From assembly GCF_900100345.1 (NCBI RefSeq), contig NZ_FMTT01000010.1:1-64000 (forward strand): a stretch of DNA of 64,000 nucleotides, written 5' to 3'. The position numbers and the translations under genes are program-made. Below are positions 48,101 through 57,100 of this stretch, one piece after another. The notes below the pieces were generated by a model that saw only the letters and a program-made list of their open reading frames with translations, had not been told where the DNA came from and did no database searches. This DNA is from Paenibacillus tianmuensis. GTDB lineage: Bacteria; Bacillota; Bacilli; Paenibacillales; NBRC-103111. Within the stretch, counting starts at the first letter, position 1. Every line of letters starts with the position of its first letter.

Positions 48101-51100
48101 GGCGGGACTTGACCCGAGCATGGTCTCCTACATCGAAGCGCACGGTACCGGCACCTCGCTTGGCGATCCGATCGAGATCGCAGGCTTGACCAAGGCCTTC
48201 CAGGCCACGGCAAACGCCAAACTGCAATCCTGTGCCATCGGCTCGGCCAAGTCGAACATCGGTCACTGCGAGAGCGCAGCGGGCATCGCCGGCGTTACGA
48301 AGGTGTTGCTGCAGATGAAGCATCGCCAACTCGCGCCTTCGCTGCATGCCAAGGTGCTCAACCCGAACATCGACTTTGACGCGACCCCGTTCGTCGTGCA
48401 GCAGGAGCTGGCGGAGTGGAAGCGTCCGCTGGTGGAGATCGGCGGTCAGGTTCGCGAAGTGCCGCGCATCGCCGGCATCTCGTCGTTCGGGGCGGGCGGT
48501 TCCAACGCGCATGTGATCATCGAGGAGTACGTTCCGGCAGAGCCGCTGCGCACGCCTGTCGAGGTGTCGCCGCAGAATCCGGTGCTGCTCGTGCTGTCGG
48601 CCAAAAATGAACAGCGCCTGCGTCAACAGGCGGAGAACCTGCTCGCCGCACTGCAGGAGGGACGATTCGCCGACGAAGATCTCGCGGACATGGCCTATAC
48701 CTTGCAGGTGGGACGAGAAGCGATGGAAGAGCGTCTCGCCGTAGTTGCAGGTTCGGTGCAGCAGCTGGTTCGCAAGCTGGAGGCGTTTATCAGCGGACAG
48801 GAAGAGATCAGTAAACTGTTCCGAGGGCAGGTCAAAGGCAACCGAGACACCTTCTCGCTCTTCGCCGCAGATGAAGAGCTGCAGGAAGCGATTGAAAAAT
48901 GGATTCAGCGCCGCAAGCTGTCCAAGCTGGCCGACCTGTGGGTCAAGGGCCTGGCGCTCGATTGGAGCAAGCTGTGGGGCGAGGAATTGCCGCGCCGCAT
49001 CAGCCTGCCGACCTATCCGTTTGCCAAACAGCGTTGCTGGGCACCGCAGCTTGAGCGTCCGCCCGTCGTTCGAGCAGGCTTGACGACGGACGCGCTTCAT
49101 CCGCTTTTGCATCGGAACACGTCCGATTTTTCCGAACAGAGATACAGCACGAGCTTGACGGGGCAGGAGTTTTTCCTCGCCGATCATGTGGTGAAGGGAC
49201 AGCGCGTTCTGCCGGGCGTCGCCTATCTGGAGATGGCGCGCGCCGCCGTCGAACTGGCGGCCGGAGCTCCCGACGAGGACACGCAATTCCTTCGTCTGAA
49301 AAATGTGGTCTGGACGCACCCTGTCACAGTTGGCGAGCGGCCTGTCGAGGTACACATCGGACTGTGCGAAGAGGAAGATGGCACGATCTCCTACGAGATC
49401 TTCAGCGGCGTTGACGCGAACATACACAGCCAAGGGCGTGCTGTCGTGATGGGCAAGAAACAGGTGGAGCAGTTGCCTGTTGAGGAGTTGAAGGCAGCTT
49501 ACAGCACGCGTGAGATCAGCGCGTCGGAGTGCTATGAGAGCTTTGCCGCGATGGGCTTGGAGTATGGTCCGGCGCAGCGTGCGCTCGATCTGTTGCAGGT
49601 CGGCGACGGGCAGATTCTGGCTCGTTTGACACTGCCGTCGAGCGTGACGGGAACCGATTCGCAATACGTCCTGCACCCGAGCCTGATGGACGCGGCCTTG
49701 CAGGCGGCGATCGGGTTCCAGCTCGGCGTGGCACCGCTGAAGCCGGCGCTTCCGTTTGCGTTGCAGGAGCTTGACATCTATGCTCCTTGCACGTCTTCGA
49801 TGTGGGCGCAGGTTCGCTACTGCGAGGGGTGCAAGCCGGGGGATAGCGTGCAGAAGCTCGACATTCGCCTTTGTGACGAGCAAGGCAACGTGTGTGCGCA
49901 CATGAAGGGCTTTTCCTCTCGCGTGCTGGAAAATCAGGCCGACTCGGAGGCGTTCGAAACGCTCATGCTGGCACCGCATTGGACGGAACAGGCGCACGAA
50001 CAGCAAGAGGCGACGGCCTATGCGGATCATCTCGTGCTGTCCTGCGAGTTCGAAGCTGACGTGCAAGGGGCGCGCTGCCTGACGTTGCAAGCGGATGAGA
50101 GAGACATCGAGGTGCGTTTTGAAGCGTATGCGATGCAGGCGTTGGAGGAGATTCAGCGCATCTTGCAAGGCAAGCCCAAGGGCAAGGTGCTGGTGCAGAT
50201 CGTCGTGCCGGCCCATGCGGAACAACTTCTGCTCGCCGGGCTGTCAGGTCTGCTGAAAACCGCCCAGATGGAAAATCCGAACTTGATCGGGCAGCTGATC
50301 GAAGTCGATGAGCTCGAAGCGGTTGAGGAGAAGCTGCTGGCAGATCGCAACAGCGGGAAGGAAGACCGCATTCGATATCTGGGAAGCTCGCGACAAGTGG
50401 CGGGCTGGCGCGAAGTTCGCGCATCCGCAGATGCAGATGCCCTTTTGACACCGTGGAAAGAGGGCGGCATCTATCTCCTCACCGGCGGTGCGGGCGGTCT
50501 TGGACTGGTGTTTGCCAAGGAGATCGCCACACAGGCGCCGGGTGCAACGCTGGTGCTCACAGGTCGATCCGTGCTGGGCGATCCTCAACGAGAGGCGCTG
50601 TCCGAACTGGAGTCTCTGGGGGCGCGCGTGGTGTACAAGCAGGTGGATGTGACCGATCGAGCGGCAGTCGAGAAGCTGTTTGCAGAGCTGCGGGCGGATC
50701 ATGGTACCCTGAACGGCATCCTGCACAGCGCCGGGGTGATCCGAGACAGCTTCATCATCAAGAAAACAGCGGCGGAACTGACGCAAGTGCTGGCACCGAA
50801 GGTGCGCGGGCTTGTGAACCTTGATGTCGCCAGCCAAGACATGGCCTTGGACTTCTTTGTCTTGTTCTCTTCGCTGTCCGGCGGCCTTGGCAATCCGGGG
50901 CAGGCCGACTATGCGGCGGCTAATGCGTTCATGGATCAGTACGCGGCGCATCGCAACAGACGGGTGGCCGCCGGGGATCGCCTTGGCCGGACGCTGTCGA
51001 TCAACTGGCCGCTCTGGAAAGAGGGCGGCATGCATGTCGATCCGGAAACCGAGAAGATGATGATGCAGAGCCTCGGCATGATCCCGCTGCGCACCAAGAG

Positions 51101-54100
51101 CGGACTTCGCGCCTTCTATGAAGGCTTGGCATCGGGTCAGGACCAAGTGCTGGTGATCGAAGGAAAAGCGGAGCGCATCAAGAAGAAACTGCTGCCGGCA
51201 TCTGTCTCCGTCTCGCCGTCCTCTGTCGCTGTTGCTGTCGATGACAAGGCGGACAGCATGAACCTGCGAGAGCGCGTGCTGGGCCTGCTGACTCAGACGG
51301 TTTCCCGTCTGCTCAAGGTCGATGCAGAAGAGCTGGATGCGGATGCAGAGCTGAGCGAGTACGGTTTTGATTCGATCACGCTGACCGAGTTTGCCAACGA
51401 TCTAAACGAGGCGTACAAGCTGGACCTGATGCCGACGATCTTCTTCGAGCATCCGACGCTGCATGAGTTTGCCGGTTATTTGGCCGACGAATTCCGAGAT
51501 GTGTTCGCCTCGCGCTTGACGGCTCCTTCCTCCCCGGCTGCCCCCGTGCAAGCGGAAACGGCACGGGCGGAAGTCGCAGCGCCCCTGCTGCAAGAAGCGA
51601 CTCCGACCCGGGCGACGAGACAAAAGCGCCGCCCGCGTACCGCTGTGGTGCAACAGGCACAATCGGCGGTGACCGAGCCGATCGCCATCGTGGGGATGAG
51701 CGGGGCCTTCCCGCAATCCCGCGACATGCAGGAGTTCTGGCACAACCTCGTGGAAGGCATCGACTGCATCTCCGAGATTCCTCCGGAACGCTGGGATTGG
51801 AGAGCCTATTTTGGCGACCCGAAGACGGAAGCCAACAAAACGAACATCAAGTGGGGCGGCTTCCTCGACGAGACCGACAAGTTCGATTCGCTCTTCTTCG
51901 GCATCTCGCCGCTTGAAGCCAAGCTGATGGACCCTCAGCAGCGCCTTTTGATGACCTATGTCTGGAAGGCGATCGAGGATGCGGGCTATTCGGCACAGAG
52001 CCTGTCGGGCAGCAAGACGGGGATTTTCGTCGGAACGGGAAGCAGCGGGTACAGCGGACTGATCACGCAGGCGAACTTCCCGATTGAAGGGTACTCGTCC
52101 ACGGGCGTCGTGCCGTCGGTCGGACCGAACCGCATGAGCTATGCCCTGAACCTTCACGGCCCGAGCGAGCCGGTGGAGACTGCTTGTTCAAGTTCGCTGG
52201 TCGCCATCCACCGCGCCGTCAGCGCGATGCAGAACGGCGACTGCGACATGGCGGTCGTCGGCGGTGTGAACACGATCGTAACCCCGGAGGCGCACATCAG
52301 CTTCAACAAGGCCGGCATGCTATCTGAAGACGGACGCTGCAAGACGTTCTCGGACGCGGCGAACGGCTATGTGCGCGGCGAAGGGGTCGGCATGCTCGTT
52401 TTGAAAAAGCTGTCGGTTGCCGAGCGCGACGGAGATCATATCTACGGCTTGATTCGCTCGACGGCGGTCAACCACGGGGGACGCGCGAACTCGCTGACGG
52501 CTCCCAACCCGAAGGCCCAAGCGGACCTGCTGATCAACGCGTACGACAAAGCCGGCATCGACCCGCGGACCGTCACCTACATCGAGGCGCACGGAACGGG
52601 CACCGAATTGGGCGACCCGATTGAGATCAACGGATTGAAGAGCGCGTTCCAAGAGTTGTACAGAAGAACAGGGACGCAAGAGGTCGAGAGCGTTCACTGC
52701 GGGCTGGGTTCGGTGAAAACGAACATCGGCCACCTTGAACTCGCGGCCGGCATCGCAGGCGTGATCAAAGTGCTGCTGCAGCTCCGTCACCGGACGCTGG
52801 CACCTACGCTGCATTGCGAAACGGTCAATCCCTACATCCAACTGGAGGGCAGCCCGTTCTATCTCGTGCGGGAGGCGAAGCGATGGGAGGCTCTGCAAGA
52901 CGCAGCCGGCCAAGACCTGCCGCGCCGTGCGGGCGTCAGTTCCTTCGGGTTCGGCGGCGTCAACGCGCATGTCGTGATCGAGGAGTATCTGCCGAAGGAG
53001 CAGCCGAGATCGAAAACGGAGACCTCCACCGAGAACCCGGTCGTCATCGCGCTGTCAGCCAAGAATGAACAGCGCCTGCAGGAGCAGGTGCGGCAACTGT
53101 GCAACGCCCTCGTCGCGCAGGAGTTTGCCGACGAAGACCTCGCATCCATCGCCTACACGCTGCAAGTTGGGCGCGATGCGATGGAAGAGCGCCTGGCGCT
53201 GGTCGTCACGTCGGTTGAAGAGATGGAGCGCAGATTGCAGGCGTTCTTGCAAGGGCAGACCGGGCTGAACGGTGTCTGGCGAGGACAGGTCAAGCGCGGC
53301 AAGGCGAGCTCGGCCGAAGCGGCCGCTCATCCGGAATCGCGAGGGGCGGAGCAGATCGCCGAACTCTGGGTGAAGGGCCAGTTTTCTGACTGGAACCGAC
53401 TCTACGGCGAGAACCGACCGCGCCGTCTCAGCCTGCCGACCTATCCGTTCGCGAAGGAGCGCCACTGGATTTCGCAAGCGCAGGATGCCTATGAAGCGCT
53501 GCTGTTTGAACCGATCTGGACCGAGCAGGCGGTGGTCCCGCAATCTTCACCACCGTCTCTCGCGCAGCATCTTGTGCTGCTCTGCGAGGTCGAGGCGAAG
53601 CTCGATTCGTTGCAGTATCGCATCCTGCAAGCCGGCTCCGCTGCGCTTGCAGAACGCTTCCAAGCGTATGTGGCACAGGTGTTCACGGAGATTCAGACCC
53701 TTCTGCAGAACAAGCCGAAGGGCAAGGTGCTGATGCAGATCGCCGTGCCGTCACAGGCGGATTCGCAGCTGTTCACCGCGCTGTCCGGCCTGTTGCGAAC
53801 GGCGCAGTTGGAGAACCCGAACTTCATCGGGCAAGTGATCGAAGTGGAGTCGGGCGCAGGGCTTGAAGCGAGACTGCAAGAGAACCTGCACGCCCTGCAA
53901 GACGACCATGTCCGCTATCAAAACGGCAAGCGTCTTGTTGCCGGGTGGCGCGAAGTGGAGATCGACCAAGAGCGCGCCCCGGTTCCGTGGCGTTCAGGAG
54001 GCATCTACCTGCTTACGGGCGGCGCCGGCGGGATCGGGATGATCGTCGCCGAGGAGATCGCACGGCAGGCCGCCAACCCGACCCTGATTCTCGCGGGCCG

Positions 54101-57100
54101 ATCCCCGCTGTCGGACGCTGGTCAGGCCCGTCTGCGGAAACTGCGGGGCATGGGCGCATGCGTGGAATATCGACAAGTCGACGTGAGCTCTGCTCCTGAG
54201 GTGACACGCCTGATCGAAGGCATCTGTGAAAAATACGGCACCCTGCACGGCATCTTGCATGGTGCGGGCGTCAACCGGGATCAGTTCATTTTCAAGAAAA
54301 CACAAGAGGAGTTGGCCGAGGTGCTGGCTCCCAAGGTTGCAGGTCTGGTGCATCTGGATGCGGCCAGCAAAGGCCTGAACCTCGACTTCTTCGTGCTCTT
54401 CTCCTCCGTCGCAGCCGTCTTCGGCAATCTCGGACAGGCCGACTACGCGACGGCGAACGCATTCCTGGATGCCTTTGCGAACTCTCGCGGCGGACGCATC
54501 TTGTCCATCAACTGGCCGCTCTGGCAAGAGGGCGGAATGCGCGTTGACGAAGAGACGGAAAAGCTGCTGCTGCAACGCATGGGGATGATCCCTCTGCGAA
54601 CTCAAACCGGGTTGCAGGCCCTGTATCGCGGTCTGGCAACCGGCAAAGATCAGGTGATGGTGTTGGAAGGCAAACGTGCACAAATCAAGCAGACCTTGCA
54701 CTCAGAACCGGTTCACGCAACGTCCGCTTCCTCGACGGCGGTCCTGCCGCCGCTGGAAGCAGCCCTGCTGCACATGGTTTCCGAGTTGCTCAACGTGAAG
54801 GGGAACGAGATCGATCCGGATGCTCAACTGACGGAATACGGCTTCGATCCGTACCTGCTCAGCGAACTGGCGCAGAAGATCAACCGTCAATACGGGCTGG
54901 AACTCACGCCGGCTTCGCTCTATGAGACCACGCTTCGTCAAGTGGCAGAACGCATCGAGGCACGCGCAGCCAAAGCCGAAGCCGCAGAGGTCGTCACGCC
55001 TGCCAAGGAGCAAGACGCCGCACTGCGCGCCAAGACCTTGCATGCGCTAAAAGTTCTCTTCAGCGAAACCACCGACATCCGCGCGAACCAGCTGGATGCC
55101 GAAGAGCCACTGGAGAGCTACGGGATCGATTCGCTGATGATCTCCAAGCTCAACCAGAAGCTCGCCGTGATCTTTGGCGATCTGTCCAAGACGCTCTTCT
55201 TTGAATACCGCACGCTGGGCGCGCTGGCCGACTATTTTGTCGAGGAAGAACGGACGGCCTGTCAGCGGTGGACGGGGTATGAAGCACCCGTCGCAGCGGA
55301 TGCATCTGTTGCACAGCCGCCGGCAAGACCGGTCGAACGGATCGCGCCTGTAGCGCCATTGCCGACGAAACCGAACGAGCGCGAACCGATTGCGATCATC
55401 GGGATCTCCGGCCGCTATCCCAAGTCGCCTTCGCTACAGCACTATTGGGAGAATCTAAAAGCGGGCCGAGACTGCGTCTCCGAGGTTCCGAGCGAACGCT
55501 GGTCGCTGGATGATTTTTACCATCCGAATCAAGACGAAGCGATGAGACAAGGCAAAAGCTACAGCAAATGGGGCGGTTTTGTAGACGGATTCGCAGACTT
55601 CGATCCGCAGTTCTTCAACCTGTCGCCCCGAGGGACGATCAACATCGACCCGCAGGAGCGCCTCTTCTTGGAAGAGAGCTGGAAGGCGCTGGAGGATGCC
55701 GGATATACCAAGGAGCGCATCGCGGACCAGCACGAAGGCCGCGTCGGGGTGTTTGTCGGCGTGACCAAAACCGGCTTTGAGCTGTATGGGCCGGATCTGT
55801 GGAAGCAAGGGGAGAAGATCTTCCCGCGCACGTCTTTTGCTTCCGTTGCGAATCGCGTGTCGTATTTCCTCAACCTCAACGGGCCGAGCATGCCGGTGGA
55901 TACGATGTGCTCCTCTTCGCTGAGCGCGATTCATGAGGCTTGCGAGCACTTGTATCGCGGGGACTGCGAGATGGCGATCGCGGGCGGGGTGAACCTGTAC
56001 CTGCATCCTTCCACCTACGTGTTCCTCAGTGCGCAGCGCATGCTCTCGACGGACGGGCAGTGCAAGAGCTTCGGGCTGAATGGCAACGGATTCGTGCCGG
56101 GCGAAGGTGTGGGCGCAGTATTGCTCAAGCCGTTGTCGCAAGCGCTCGCGGACGGCGACCAGATTCATGCGCTGATCCGAGCCTCCCGCGTGAACCACGG
56201 CGGCAAGACCAACGGGTACACCGTGCCCAACCCGACTGCGCAAGGCGACCTGATCTTCGAGACCTTGGAGCGGGCCGGACTCAACGCGCGCCAAGTCAGC
56301 TACATCGAAGCGCACGGCACGGGCACAGAGCTCGGCGATCCGATCGAGATCACCGGGCTGACACAAGCTTTCCGACGCCATACGAAGGACACCGGATTCT
56401 GCGCGATCGGCTCGGTGAAGTCGAACATCGGACATCTGGAAGCGGCAGCCGGCATCGCGGGACTTGCGAAGATCGTCATGCAGATGAAGCATGGCCAACT
56501 TGCGCCGAGCCTGCATGCGCAAGAGTTGAACCCGAACATTCAGTTTGGGAAAACGCCGTTTGTGGTGCAGCAGGAGCTGACCGACTGGAAGCGTCCGGTG
56601 GTAGAGATCGACGGCAAAGAACAGGAAGGTCCGCGCATCGCAGGTCTGTCCTCGTTTGGTGCAGGGGGTGCCAATGCGCACATCCTCATCGAAGAGTACA
56701 GACCTGAGCAAGCGTCTGGGACGCAGGCGCGGGTCACGCCGCAGAACCCGGCTGTGATCGTGCTGTCGGCTCGCCAGGAAGAGCAGCTTCGCCAACAGGC
56801 TCTGCAGCTGCTGGCAGCCGTCGAGGACGGACGAATCACGGAGGCCAATCTGTCCGATGCGGCCTACATGCTGCAGGTGGGACGCGAGCCGATGGAAGAG
56901 CGGCTGGCGCTGGTCGTTGGCTCTCTGCAAGAGATGACTGACAAGCTGAAGCGCTATGCAGCTGGCGAGACGGGCGTAGAAGACCTGTATCGCGGGCAAT
57001 TCAGACGCAACAATGAGGATCTGATGCTGTTTGCCGCCGATGAAGACATGGCGCTGACGATTGAAGCGTGGATTGCAAAGCGCAAGTTCGGCAAACTCCT

